The notes beneath the pieces are model-generated. The model saw nothing but the letters and a program-made list of their open reading frames with translations, did no database searches and was not told the DNA's origin. The position numbers and the translations under genes are program-made. Source: Ariolimax columbianus (taxonomy: Eukaryota > Mollusca > Gastropoda > Stylommatophora > Arionidae). Taken from it: a DNA stretch of 64,000 nt. The stretch is from assembly GCA_036924085.1 (NCBI GenBank), contig JAVGWX010000002.1, forward strand, positions 82,826,704-82,890,703, given 5' to 3'. Shown in pieces: positions 44,190 to 55,084 of the stretch (its first letter is position 1; each line of letters opens with the position of its first letter).

Positions 44190-44380
44190 TAATTTTCAAA
44201 ACCTACCCATTAATATAACCTATCCGTGCATACACAGACCTACCCATTAATAGAACCTATCCGTGCATACAAAAACCTACCCATTAATATAACTTATCTT
44301 TCCATACACAAACTTACCCATTAATAGAACATATCCGTGCATACAAAAACCTACCCATTAATATAACATATCCTTGTATA
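44190..44380 (+). repeat. 36-37-bp tandem repeat, about 5 units
   Basis: Units contain ACCTACCCATTAATAxAAC and CTATCCGTGCATACAxAAA. It merges to the right into the CTTACATA-type array. Confidence 0.85.
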
Positions 44381-45055
44381 CAAACTCTACACTTACTTTT
44401 ACGAGTGGATCTTATAAAAACACAAACGACCTGGACTTACATACATGACCTACTCTTACTTTTTTAACTATACATAGTAGATCATGTTCGTCCATCACAA
44501 GTGATGACGACCACTCTCTTTGTTCAGCTATGTGGACAGTTTTTTCTCTTGCTGTGTCCGCTAAAATGGGTGACTTGCGCGGTGATTTGCATTAAAGTGA
44601 GTAAGAAGCTGCACCTTTTTGCCAAATTCACTCTCTGGTCCTGAGCTACCTTTGGCCAGTGGCAAGAGATTTATCGAGACGACTGGAGATATCACAGGAG
44701 GCAGATTTCCCCTTAGGGTTTATTCCCGAAGTCTTTCCCGTAAACAGGTATCCCGTAAGGCAGCGAAAGGGGAGGGGGGGGGGGGTGGTGTGACATCCAA
44801 CGTTGTGTGTCGTGCCTTTCCCATAATCACAATAGGTCGTAGGGATATAACTCAGCGTGTGAGTGAGTTTGGCATCTCTCCCCGCCTGTGTTCAGTCCAT
44901 TATAGTTGTGTCTAAATTTCACATACCAAAATTGACTGTTTGCAGCTAGGGCGAAGGGCGCCAATCTAGTGAAGTTCAGCCGCGAGAATTAGACCGTGAA
45001 ATACGACAGTTTTAACCGTAGTGCTATTCATATAGTTGATGTCCAGACCAGGATA
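44381..45055. other. Mostly unrecognised; poly-G tract
   Basis: Contains a run of about 13 G (near 44774-44786) within GGGGAGGGGGG. A 98-codon frame (44619-44915) passes through it with no motif that I recognise. Confidence 0.4.
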
Positions 45056-45689
45056 TACATATTAGCTACCCTTTCACATAATACATACTATTACTTATAG
45101 GACCTTCCTTACTTACAGGTCCTACTTTACTAATAGGTCCTGTCTTATTTATAAGACTTCGCTATCTTAAAACGTATCTATATTTATAAAACCTGTCCTT
45201 TCATACGGGACTAGACTTACCTCTAGGACATAGCCTTACTTATAAGACTGATCCTAACATACATGTCCTAACCATACCTATGGAGCTTACCATTACTGAT
45301 AAGGGTCTACCCCTGGATACAGATTCTTAAATATGAAAGTTACCCTTTCACACGGAGACAATCTTTACCTACAAAACCTACCTTTACCTACCGGACTTTT
45401 CCTTACATGTACGAACTGCCCTTACAAACATGACCAAATGATAGATATAAGAGCTACCCTTGTATGTAAGAGTTATGATTACATAAGAAGACAAACTCTA
45501 TATACAGAACCTTCACTTACATTCATGACCTACTTTTACATACGTTACTCATACTTATATAGAAAACGTTTGCTTAAATATAGAAAGCAGTCTTATTTAT
45601 AAGAGCTACTCTTACATACAGAAGCCACCATGACATTCAGGACACACCTTGCATGTAATAACTGTTCCTACATACAGATCCCACACTTA
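45056..45689 (+). repeat. Degenerate CTTACATA-type tandem array, segment 1
   Basis: Many diverged units of about 20-25 bases built on CTACCCTTACATACAGGAC. The same array continues at 47264-47403, 47657-47815 and 49641-49985, separated by transposon insertions. Open frames in it are repeat artefacts. Confidence 0.75.
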
Positions 45690-46870
45690 CATAGTAACTC
45701 AGAACAGAATATGGAGGTGGGTATTGACCGGTTCTCGGCTGCTTGTGACAACATTTGCTTGACAATTAGCACAAAGAAAACTGTGATTATGTATCAACCA
45801 GCACCAAACACATCGTATAGACATTCCGTGGTTACAGTGAGGGCTCAGAAATTACAAGCGGTTGAAAGATGTCTCTACCTCGGAAGCACGCTGCTAATAT
45901 CAGGGACTATTGCTGATTAGCTGGCTAATAGGTTAGCAGAGGCAAGTACAGCTTTAGGTCGAATGTGCTCAACAGTGTGGTAACGTCGAGGAATCGGCAT
46001 AATGATTAAGCTGAAGGTCTACCGTGCTCCCATTGTCCCAACCCTGCTCTACTAGTGTGAGGAGGCTAAATCATTTTCACATGTACTGTCTGAGACATAT
46101 ACTACATATATGCTGGCAGGACCATATCACAAATATTGAAGTGCTGCCTAGAACCAACGTGCAAAATGTCCATGCACTCTTGCAAAGATCCCCATTGAGA
46201 TGGGCTTGCTACCTTATCCGTATGTCAAGCGAAAGGGTTTCAAAGAAGCTTCTGTCAACTGAGGGAAGGATAATGATCACAGGGGCGTCCAAAAAAACGT
46301 TTTAAGGACGGTCTGAATGGGTCTCTTAAGTGCTGTCAAATAAACATTAACATCTGGGAAAACCTGGCTCAAAATTGATCAACGTGGAAGAGTGTGGTCA
46401 CAAAAGGCGGTGAACTGCCCGAGGGAATTCATATCCAGGATGTCCAGGATAGAGGTGCAGCCAGGAAATCTAAGTAAAAGTAAAGTTGAAATTCAGCAGA
46501 ATTAACCACTGGTTGGAAACTGAGTTTTTGAAGACCCCATTACACTATGCCGCAGCCTGTGAGAGGTGGGGTGGCCAGTGTAACTCCTTGCTTTTTTTAC
46601 TTTCGGAAACTCATGCGACAGGTACCGATTGACTAGAGAAGCGGTCACCGATTAAAATCACGACCCGGATTTGTCTTAGCTACCGGGCGCGATTTGAACC
46701 GAGGCACACTGTTACCACAGAAAATAGCGAATAATTTTTTCAGCCTCAAATTAACTTGATCATCCATAAGCGCACTCATCCACTCAGCGATGCATCATCA
46801 CATGTAATGATGTTGGGGGTCCTCATCGACTCAACGACGATGGGCGAATTATTATTGATATTCTTATTTC
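45690..46870 (+). pseudogene. LINE ORF2 C-terminal part with 3' end
   Basis: Encodes GIDRFSAACDNICLTISTKK, TVIMYQPAPNTSYRHSVVTV, RCLYLGSTLL, RLAEASTALGRMCSTVW, RRGIG-IKLKVYRAPIVPTLLY, RLNHFHMYCLRHILHICWQD, LRWACYLIRMSSERVSKKLL. These are the same blocks as the LINE at 55085-58866 (ISTKKTxVMYQPAP, LGRMxSxVWxRRGIS, RWAGHLVRMSxERLPKKLL). The 3' end, GATGTTGGGGGTCCTC then TTATTATTGATATT (46805-46870), matches 58813-58866. A 250-base insert with tRNA-like features separates the coding part from this tail. It is 5'-truncated. Confidence 0.85.
46670..46797 (-). repeat. Possible tRNA-derived SINE head
   Basis: The minus strand shows GCTGAGTGGATGAGTGCGC (A-box-like, near 46785) and, about 80 bases on, CCTCGGTTCAAATCGCGCCC (B-box-like, near 46690). 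The A-B spacing is wider than in a normal tRNA, so it is diverged or carries a small insert. It lies inside the LINE 3' region. Confidence 0.45.
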
Positions 46871-46878
46871 TATTATTA

Positions 46879-46879
<1 letters not shown>

Positions 46880-46918
<39 letters not shown>
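46880..46918. repeat. (TA)n microsatellite
   Basis: Alternating A and T, directly following the LINE 3' tail. Confidence 0.95.
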
Positions 46919-46922
<4 letters not shown>

Positions 46923-46969
46923 CGATGAGGCTAAATTATGGTTAGCCAAAACACACTGATCAAACAATG

Positions 46970-47225
46970 TTAGCCAGGTCAAGAGAAATATTCTGGCCTA
47001 GATCCTCACCTGACCTTCTCGTTGGTCGTTCTGGAAACGGCTGTTGTCGAGGACAACAGTCTGGCTATCAAGGTGAAGTTCGATGTGATCGCCGTAGTAG
47101 TGAGTGACACGCAGTTGAAGTCATTAGCACGCTCGGGATGTCAGGAAAGCTACTACATTCTGCCACAAGTTCCGTCCTTTTCAAGGCGCATAAAAAGGTT
47201 ACCAACCCATTGTGGGCATTAGCAG
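46970..47225 (+). repeat. Dispersed 250-bp repeat, copy 1
   Basis: Shares with 60505-60795 (same strand) the blocks TCAGG/CCAGGTCAxGAxAAATAT, CxCxxGATCCCTA/CTCACCTxAC, CTGGAAACxGGCTGT, ATCGxCGTxxTCCCCGTAGT-like, GTAGTAxGTGACACGCAxxTG and TTTTCAxGGCGxATAAAAxxGT. The order is preserved. No coding potential or ends recognised; possibly a non-autonomous element. Confidence 0.65.
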
Positions 47226-47240
47226 CCAACCAGCAACCAA

Positions 47241-47263
47241 CTATATATATATATATATATATA
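47241..47263. repeat. (TA)n microsatellite
   Basis: Short alternating TA run. Confidence 0.9.
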
Positions 47264-47403
47264 GCTACCTTTGTTTATGAGAGCTGCGCTCACATACATA
47301 ACCTGCTCTTACTATAAGAGCTAACCGACCTTAACAGGACCAACAATTACTTATGAGCTACATACTGGAAACACCCTTATACACCCGACCTACCCTTGCA
47401 TAT
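47264..47403 (+). repeat. CTTACATA-type tandem array, segment 2
   Basis: Units such as CTCACATACATAACCTGCTC and CCTACCCTTGCATAT. It runs into the SINE at 47404. Confidence 0.65.
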
Positions 47404-47656
47404 TTTTTTTTTTTTTTTTTTTTTCGTTCATCTTATTTATCTATTCCCCAAGGCGTGTGTGCGTTACACTGTGGTTTTTATTTTGCGCCTGTCGGCCCAT
47501 CCGACTTCAGCATGCATTTTATGTAAGGGTCTGCTTCCTCCTGCATTTTCTAAGTGTTTGCTTCCCCGGGGTAACGGCCGGTGCTGTGATGGGGATCGAA
47601 CCCAGCACCTTCTGGTTGTGAGCCGTGTCACTTAACCACTAGGCCACGCCGTCCCC
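47404..47656 (-). mobile_element. tRNA-derived SINE with target-site duplication
   Basis: The minus-strand head at 47656 downward reads ACGGCGTGGCCTAGTGGTTA (A box) and, after about 35 bases, CTGGGTTCGATCCCCATC (B box). A tRNA-unrelated body follows, including the TTTGCGCC/CATCCGACTTC core shared with the repeats at 1146 and 21705. A poly(A) tail of about 21 A ends it (poly T at 47404-47424). The flanking duplication CTACCCTTGCATAT is perfect (47390-47403 and 47657-47670). It is clearly a retrotransposed SINE inserted in the tandem array, and recent, as both duplications are identical. Confidence 0.93.
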
Positions 47657-47820
47657 CTACCCTTGCATATAAGAACTGTTTTTCCATATAACAACTATTT
47701 TCTCTAACATACAGAGCTCACCTTTATGCAGAAGCCACCCTTACATACCCAACTAACCCTTACATACATAAACCACAAGTACATACAGAACCGATTCTTT
47801 CATACTTAACTTCAGGTTGT
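47657..47820 (+). repeat. CTTACATA-type tandem array, segment 3
   Basis: The array resumes after the SINE (CCTACCCTTGCATATAAGAA, then CCTTTATGCAGAAGCCACC, CCTTACATACATAAACCAC), ending at the CR1-like LINE. Confidence 0.7.
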
Positions 47821-47824
47821 TGTT

Positions 47825-49640
47825 TTTTTTACTGGCTTAGAAGAATCATCAGTTACATTTGCATTATCCTACTCTAAAAGCTATGTGCTTACAATCTATT
47901 CTTAGGTGCATTAACTGTGTCTGCCACCACTACCTCCTGGCGCAATGCATTCCAAGCATTCACTACTTTCTGACTAAAAATATTTCCTAATATCCAATCT
48001 GGACCTTCCTTTAGATAATTTGTATCTGTGCCCTCTTGTTCTCGTTAGTGGTTGCTTTTGGAAAAACTTGTTATAGTCTAATTTAACCTTTTCTGTGATT
48101 ATCTTATATACCTGTTTTAAGTCACCTCGAATTCACCTCGGTTTTTCTGAGTCTTTCCTCGTAACTGTAATTCTGGAATCCCACTATCAGTTTTGTCGCT
48201 CTTCTTTGTATCCTTTCCAGCATGTTTATATCTACTCTACGATAAGGATTCAACACCTGTACACAGTACTCCAATCTAGGTCTAACTAATGTTCTACATA
48301 GTTGACTATCACCTCCTTACTCCTATGTTTAATATTTCTTTATTATACTTTACATTGCATTTGCCTTATTCACTGCTACCTGTACTTGCTTACCCACTTT
48401 ACCTCTATGCTCTATTATAACCCCTAGGTCCCTTTTCTTATCTATCATTCTAATATTGTTCTCGCCCATTGTGTAATTATGTTCCATATTGGATCTACCC
48501 ATGTGGATGACTGTACATTTATCTTAATTAAACTCCATTTTCCATCTCACAGACCAGTCTCAAATTGAATCTAAATCCGACCTCAATATACCTACCGCTG
48601 CTAAAGATGAGACACTCCTACATAGTTTTGTGTCGTTCGCAAATTTTTCAATCATCCTATATCAATGTCCAAATCGTTCATATATATCAAGAACAATATT
48701 GGTCCCAAAACCGAGCACTGTGGCACACCACTTTTTACTTCACACCACTCAGAGTACTCCTTATTTATGCACAGTCTCTGCCTTCTTCCCGTTAACCAAT
48801 TTTCAATCCATTCGGCAACCTTCCCATCGATTCCATGTGATTTTAACTTTTTAAATAATCTTCGATGTGGTACTCTATCAAAAGCCTTTGCAAAATATAG
48901 ATAAATAACACCCACTGCGTCCCCCTTATCAATCATTTTAATAACCTCCTCCATGAATTCCAATAGATGTGTTAAGCAAGATCTCCCTCTATTAAAACCA
49001 TGCTGACTATTTCTGATTAGATTAAAGCTGTCTAGATGCATTACAATGTTTTCTTGTACTATTGATTCTAAAATTTTACAGACTATGCTCGTTAAACTCA
49101 CCGATCTATAATTTCATGGATCTGATTTCTTTCCTTTTTTGAATAAGGGGATCACTCCTGCACCTTTCCAATCTCTTGGAACAATCCATTTTGCAAGTGA
49201 TTGAGAACATAATATAGCCAATAGTTTTGCTAGTTGGTCTCTAATTTCAAATAGCATTTTTGGATTGATACCATCTTGACCTTGACATTTATCATCTTTT
49301 AATATCTCCAATGTTCTTAATACAATTTCCTTTGTAATACAGATCTATGTTATCCAACTATATCCATTTCACATTTTAAAATATCTATAGGCTATGAGAT
49401 CTTAGAGCAGTCTTCATTTGTGTACACTGTGCCAAAGTATCGATTTAGTATGTTGACTGTCTCCTTATTGTCTCTTATTGTTTTAGCTGTGCTTTCTATG
49501 AGAGGGCCTACCTTGTATTTCGTTCTTTGTTTATTTCTAACATAAGAAAAGAAGCTTTAACTATCAGTCTTGAGCAAGTTTTTTTTTGAAGTCTATTTTT
49601 GATTCTTTATTCACTTTCTTAGCTATGTTTTGCTTGTCCA
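47825..49640 (-). pseudogene. CR1-like LINE, 5'-truncated ORF2
   Basis: Minus-strand order from 49640: a linker (SFFSYVRNKQRTKYKVGPL), DDKCQGQDGINPKMLFEI, RDWKGAGVIPLFKKGKKSDP, SVSLTSIVCKILESIVQENI, NSQHGFNRGRSCLTHLLEF, FAKAFDRVPHRRLFKKLK, GVPQCSVLGPILFLIYMNDL, a damaged catalytic region near 48640, then C-terminal residues and 3' UTR to 47825. It is the same family as the element split by chimera copy 2 and supplies the uninterrupted reference for its target site. Frameshifts occur near 49110 and downstream of 48650. The 5' half, including the endonuclease, is absent. It sits within the CTTACATA array. Confidence 0.93.
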
Positions 49641-49985
49641 AATACGAAATCAACCCTTGCATATAAATACTATCCGTACATATAAATGCCACCTTTACAA
49701 GCAAGATCTGCCATTTCGAACAAGACCTACTCTTACATGCAGGACCAACCCTATAAATACAGGATCGACTCTTATGTACAAGATCTACTCTTGCATATAT
49801 GGCATAATCTTACATGTAATTTAAGAGCTTGTATTCTTCTCTTGTTCTACTGCTCATGCCATGAGCCGTCGCTGAGTGGCGGGACGTAAATTTCTTGTTA
49901 TCGCCAACTTACTTAAAACAGCTACTCTTACATATAGGACATATCCATACATAAAGGACCTACACTTCATTTATATCTTACTTAA
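49641..49985 (+). repeat. CTTACATA-type tandem array, segment 4
   Basis: Units such as CAACCCTTGCATATAAATAC, CTTACATGCAGGACCAACC and ACTCTTACATATAGGAC. A short non-array block around 49850-49900 interrupts it. Confidence 0.7.
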
Positions 49986-51334
49986 AAAATTGAACACTTT
50001 GTCTCACCTTGCATGTCCCCACCGACGACCTCAGCCTAGTTCGTCTATCGTGCACGCCAAACGGATCTGTGAAATCTCATTGTCAAGGTATATCAGTTAC
50101 CCACAACATGAATAATAGTAGCCTGCGTCTGTGTAAGCTTTACCAAGCTCATTTTATTGTAATTTATCCAGATAGCACTATCTCCACCCAGCATTCAAGG
50201 TTGTATATTAAAATAAAGCAACGTGCAAAGTCCATTTAGTGTCAATAGTAAGCACACAAGCAGCCACTCTAGTGTTCTTAGTTTGTTTTTTTAATGTTTT
50301 TTTCAGGGTGTGTGTTTTCAAAGTTTTTGGCCTTGGTGTTTGTGAGTGTTTTTGCTTTGACTGTGAGTGCAGCTGTGTGTGTGTGTGATTTTTAACTTTT
50401 GCGAACGTGTTTGTGGGGTTTTTGTGTGTTTGTATACACGTTTATGTTATTTCTTTTTGTGTACATGATAGTGTTTGCAGTGTGTGTACAGGAAAGTGCG
50501 TGTACAGTGTGTGTAAAGGAAAGTGGTTGCAGTGTGTATAGTTTATATTTTTGTCATACACGTTTGTGTGCGTTGTTTTTTGTATTTTTGACGAACATTA
50601 TGTGGCAGGACAGTTGACATTGGCTAATATTATCAGTTAACAATTGGATAAAAAAAAGGTTTTCCGGTTGAATAAAGCTTGAATGTAACTGTTGCTCGCC
50701 ATAATTTCATATTTGGACTGTCTTCTCTTCAGCACGGTGCACGAGACTGCGACTGTTTTTTTGTGTCTTTTCTTTGCTTGGGGTTTTCTTCTTCCGTTTT
50801 TGTTGTTTTTACCTCTCCACTTTTCACAACTTTGAGTTCTAATAAACTTGTATTTATCTCCAGCTTTCTCTTTAATCATCAGATGGAGATCATATCACCG
50901 GTTGTCCTTCATAAATCTACGTATGTTATTACTTCTAGCTAACATATATGTTGTTGTTGTTGCTGTTGTTTTTGTTGTTCGAAGTTATTCGTGCTGAATT
51001 ACCTCTTGAAGATGATTCTTCTAAAACGTGTTACGGTGAATGTTATTACTTCCCGAGGTATTTAATGAGTTGGACCGGATTCCTCCTAGCTGTACTGCAG
51101 TTGGAGGATCTTCAGTAGGTTTACAGCTGTAGGAATTACAGTGTCGATACCCACCACGTTGACAAGTCTGCAATGTCGCAGTCTCTTTCCATGAGCAGGA
51201 ACGAGAACGTGTTGCTGGCTCCTGATGGCAACTCCTTATCCATCAGCCTAGACCCCTTCAGCGCCAACATGACTGCGCTGGGAAGACTTCGAGAGACATG
51301 AACTTTCCAATCGTCCACTGGTCACTTTGTGACG
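49986..51334. other. No recognisable gene; TG-rich stretch
   Basis: 50290-50600 is rich in T and GT on the plus strand and gives spurious Phe/Val/Cys-rich frames. A short GTT-repeat lies near 50950-50980. Nothing else recognised. Confidence 0.45.
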
Positions 51335-52560
51335 ATACTAAGCGACTGGAATGTGCAGTTGGACAATTTGCTCCTAGACGCCAGTGATATGAATCTTGAT
51401 ATATTACGTGTGACAGAAGTCAGACAAATGGGTACCGACATTCAGGAGATGTAAGTCATGCACCAGCAGTAGGAATATTGATTATAATAAAGAAACAGAT
51501 AAACATATGTGCGTGCTTATTGAACATTCAGGGATTGAATGATGCTGCTGAAATTGAGGGGTTGACCATATAGTATTGTCATTCTACAAACTCCAGTACA
51601 CAGTAATGACAAAATGGTTGAATATTGTGAGAACTTACAACAGACCCGCAAAACCAATACATTCTGATGATCTTTTAATAGTAATAAGCTTGAAAATAGG
51701 GAATGTAATGTATAAGAATATAGTAGAGCAATTTAAACTGAAAAAGAAACAACAGAAATGACATTTTGGTGAAGAAAATCGATTCTTAATCTGCAACACA
51801 TTTTTTTTTTAAATCTCCGACAACAGTATACTTGCCGAAAAGGCCTCGACATAGAATAACAAATCACATTTACTTTATTATTAAAAAGGACCAATTCAAA
51901 AATAATGTTACATTGGTAAAAACGTATGCAGGTGTATACATCAATTCCAATCACAATCTTGTAGTGATTAAAATAGCAATCAGACTGAAAAATACACAAG
52001 GAAGAAATATATAGTCCCTAACAGGTAAATCAGCATTAAAAACAGTCGTACATTGAACATAATTTTCTTGTGATTGTCAAACACAAACATGATACATTAC
52101 TGTCAGACAGCATGGTACAATACAAAAGAGAATGACCAAAAGAGATTTAAGCCCTAAGTGGGAATGTCTATAAGCAAGCATGAAAGCAGAAAAATAGTTC
52201 TACCGCTAAACATTAGGTTTCCAAATAAAAAGTCGTATACACAATTAAAGAAACGAAAAGCAAAAAACCACGCCAGGATAAAGTATAACTAACAATGCGA
52301 TAAGAAGTATGCGTCAAAGTGCAAAACATAGTGGATAGAATCAAAATGCAAAGTAATAAAAGACATTAGAAATAAGGACATCTTGAGAGCTATCCGTGCA
52401 GAAATAAAGCATCTTTGAAACACGACAAGGCTGGCTCATGGAGAAGGCTACATTAAGAACAAGAATAGACATCTTGCTTGACCACAAAGATATTTCAAAC
52501 AAGTGGGCAGAATACATAAGTGTACTGTTCGACCACAAATGAGGTAATAAACCATCAACA
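51335..52560 (+). pseudogene. Decayed LINE endonuclease and linker
   Basis: Plus-strand pieces in order: WNVQLDNLLLDASDMNLDIL then RVTEVRQMGT (start of an APE endonuclease: WNVRxxxxGKL, NIDILGISEL, RWTGxG), YNKETD, a long decayed section, RPRHRITNHIYFIIKKDQFK, VKTYAGVYINSNHNLVVIKI (SDHN motif, here SNHN), then KNKKDILRAIRAEIKHL. It is the same family type as 40960-43060. The right end is a sudden switch to another LINE fragment near 52565. Confidence 0.65.
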
Positions 52561-52567
52561 TTGTATA

Positions 52568-53088
52568 GTGGCGGTCCCAAATGTACAGATGGATCAGCCA
52601 TTACCTCAAAAACAGAACAGCCAGAGTTCAAGTACAAGGGCGGATGAGCAAAAAGGTGACACTTGAGCAGGGAGTACCCCAAGGGGGAGTACTGGCACCC
52701 ACACTTTTCCTGGTGTATATAAACAACATCTCAGAGAATATACCAAGAAGAGTTCACAGATCCATGTTCGCAGACGATCTGGCTATGTGGTCCTCTGAAA
52801 AAAATATTACCATAGCAAGTAATCGGATGCAGCAGGCCCTAACATCGTTGGAGGAGTGGGCGAACTCATGGCTGGTCAAAATAAATGAGAAAAAAACAAC
52901 ATGTACGATATTCTTGCTTTCAAACAAACCCCAAAACACCAAAATAAGTCTTAACGGCAAATATCTGCTGCCAAACGACAACCCAAACTACCTGGGAGTC
53001 ACATTTGATCGGCGCTTGACATGGAAAAGTCAGATCGAGAGAAATCGAATGAGAGCCAGAGAAAGAATTGACATATTTGAGCAAGATG
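52568..53088 (+). pseudogene. LINE RT fragment, same family as the chimera ORF2
   Basis: Encodes YRWISHYLKNRTARVQVQGR, MSKKVTLEQGVPQGGVLAPT, INNISENIPRRVHRSMFADD (catalytic FADD), EEWANSWLVKINEKKTTCTI, NPNYLGVTFDRRLTWKSQIE and RNRMRARERI. It is an open frame of 177 codons, colinear with ORF2 of chimera copy 2. At the position of that copy's premature stop it has CAA. It has no 18S sequence, and both ends are abrupt. Confidence 0.93.
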
Positions 53089-53099
53089 AAAACAACAGG

Positions 53100-53590
53100 T
53101 ATGGATACAATTAGTACAACAATGTTGGAAGCTCTTGGCAATGGCTTGGACAGGAAGTTACCGCCTAACGTACTAGTATCACACAGGAGTCCTTACATTG
53201 CCGATCGAAATGTAGTCGTTTTGGCAAAGAGAAAGCGATCTGGCCAAAAGGTCAGAACGTACAACAAACCGCCTAAATCGTCTTTGTGGCACCACGTGCG
53301 GTAAAGCTTGTGCTAGGATAGGTCTTCCCATATGCGATCACATATTAATTACAAAACTAGTCTGATCCAGTGTTGCAAACTTAGTCATTTTTCGACCAGA
53401 TCTGGCCCATTTTTCCAACGTAGAGCCAACAAAGACTGAATAACCAAATATTGTCATTATTTGAAAACACGTCAGTTGATTTCATTTCGTGGTTAACTTC
53501 GGCTTTTAAATCATATTTAAAACGTTATTTCCTCCTTTTTTTATAAATACTTTGACACCAGGCAAATATAAATACAACATGTTTCACAAC
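53100..53590. other. No recognisable feature
   Basis: A 78-codon frame (53068-53304) overlaps the LINE end and has no recognisable motif. Confidence 0.4.
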
Positions 53591-53594
53591 CGAC

Positions 53595-54370
53595 GCTATC
53601 CTTGCTCTGCACCTCCTCGTCAAACTGCACAGGGTCTTCAATCGCCCCTTGTACGCTTTACTCTCTGACAGATTCCCCACAATTGCGGGTGTCAAACAAG
53701 TATGTCCTCTTGCCCCAGACCTATTCTACTATTCTACCAGGCAGTCGACTGGCTTTTTGACCGCTTGAGCGCGCATCAGGTTGGTATAGGAATTGATCCG
53801 TCAATCTTCACTTATACGTTTACGCAGAAGACATTTTCCTGTTCGGCACAGACGGATCTGCGCGGCAGCACTCTCTGGAAATGTTAGACAGTGAAACGCC
53901 CTCCCTTGGTCTGCCTATATCCTTGGGCAAGACCAAAGTTCAGAATCACATTTCCGATGCAGGACCCCAGGGTATTGCAACTCAAGGAGGGCACCAACGA
54001 ATGCATCTATCTCGGTAGCAGGATATCATCCGATGGGCGCAACGGCCCCGATATGTCATGACGATCGAACTAGCTACGTCCGCTATACACGACCTTCGAC
54101 GTGTGTGGAGTAATGGCAAGAACTCCCTTGGTACAAAAATTCGCATTTCTACCAGTCCTGTTGCTCCCAGTCCTGCTTTACGGCTCCGAAACCTTGACAT
54201 TGCTGGAACATGACATGTCTAGACTGGAAGCCTTTCACATGCGCCACTAGTGGCATAACTTGGGCATTCGATGGCATGACTACATCCGCAACATGGTTTT
54301 TCCTAAAATAGGCCTCCATCCAATCACAGAAACACATGACCTGTGCCGAGTTTCTTTGTTAGACCAAAGA
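53595..54370 (+). pseudogene. LINE RT C-terminal fragment, separate family
   Basis: Plus-strand pieces: LTDSPQLRVSNK or the equivalent GVKQVCPLAPDL block (about 53685-53720), AVDWLFDRL, GIGIDPSIFTYT (followed by a decayed YADD box), LGLPISLGKTKVQ, NECIYLGSRISSDGRN, LLPVLLYGSETLTLLEHDMS, RLEAFHMRH, LGIRWHDYIRNMVFPKIGL. This order is typical of a LINE C-terminal half. The family is close to but distinct from the LINE at 55085. Frameshifts and stops are present. Confidence 0.75.
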
Positions 54371-55080
54371 ACATAGCCAGTGAATAAAGAGATAGAATGG
54401 AGAAGTCACAGAAGAAGACTAGCACTGAGAGGGAACCAGAGACCGCGCACTTGTAAGCATCTGACTGTGCGTGTTGTCCTGTTTGAGTCGAGGATGACAC
54501 CTGTCACACGTGAATCCGACTTCCACGTCCCTGTGTGGCATTCGTCTGCATACTCGTCAGAAGAAGACGTGTTACCTCAACACGAAGCTGTAACCCCGAA
54601 CAACACGTCGTAACACAGGTGTTACTTTTGGTCTGACAACTATAGTAACAGAACGATTGTTGTCTGTCGTAGACACGAGAACCCCTGTCTTCAATGGCGT
54701 TTATTTCTGAGTTGGAGAACCACCACACTACAAGAACCGCTGCAGTCACAGAGTTCCAGCAGATCTAATCGATGTGATCATCTTCCTGACATGAAGGCGA
54801 AACAAGAGGCTCAGAAGACGCATATGTTGTAGTAGCTTAGAGGTGAAAAATAAGGGCACCAGACGACCGAGGACCGAAAGATAGGACAGAACAATTACAA
54901 TTGTATCAACTAAAAGTGATATAGAACTCTGAATGGACCATTAGCTAGAATTAATCACGCGATATAATCTAGGGTTAATCAAGAGGAAGAGAAATACCTG
55001 TGCTATTTGAACGAAACTCTTGAGAGACATTTAAGTCAGATAAACGTTGATGGACAATAGAAAACAATTCACTTGCCTAA
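54371..55080. other. No recognisable feature
   Basis: Spacer without repeats or motifs that I recognise. Confidence 0.4.
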
Positions 55081-55084
55081 TATT

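Noticed and set aside
44619..44915. 98-codon frame across a poly-G tract
   Set aside because: No motif recognised and the frame depends on the exact length of the G run.
50399..50617. Hydrophobic Cys-rich 72-codon frame
   Set aside because: It is produced by TG-rich low-complexity sequence and shows no family resemblance.
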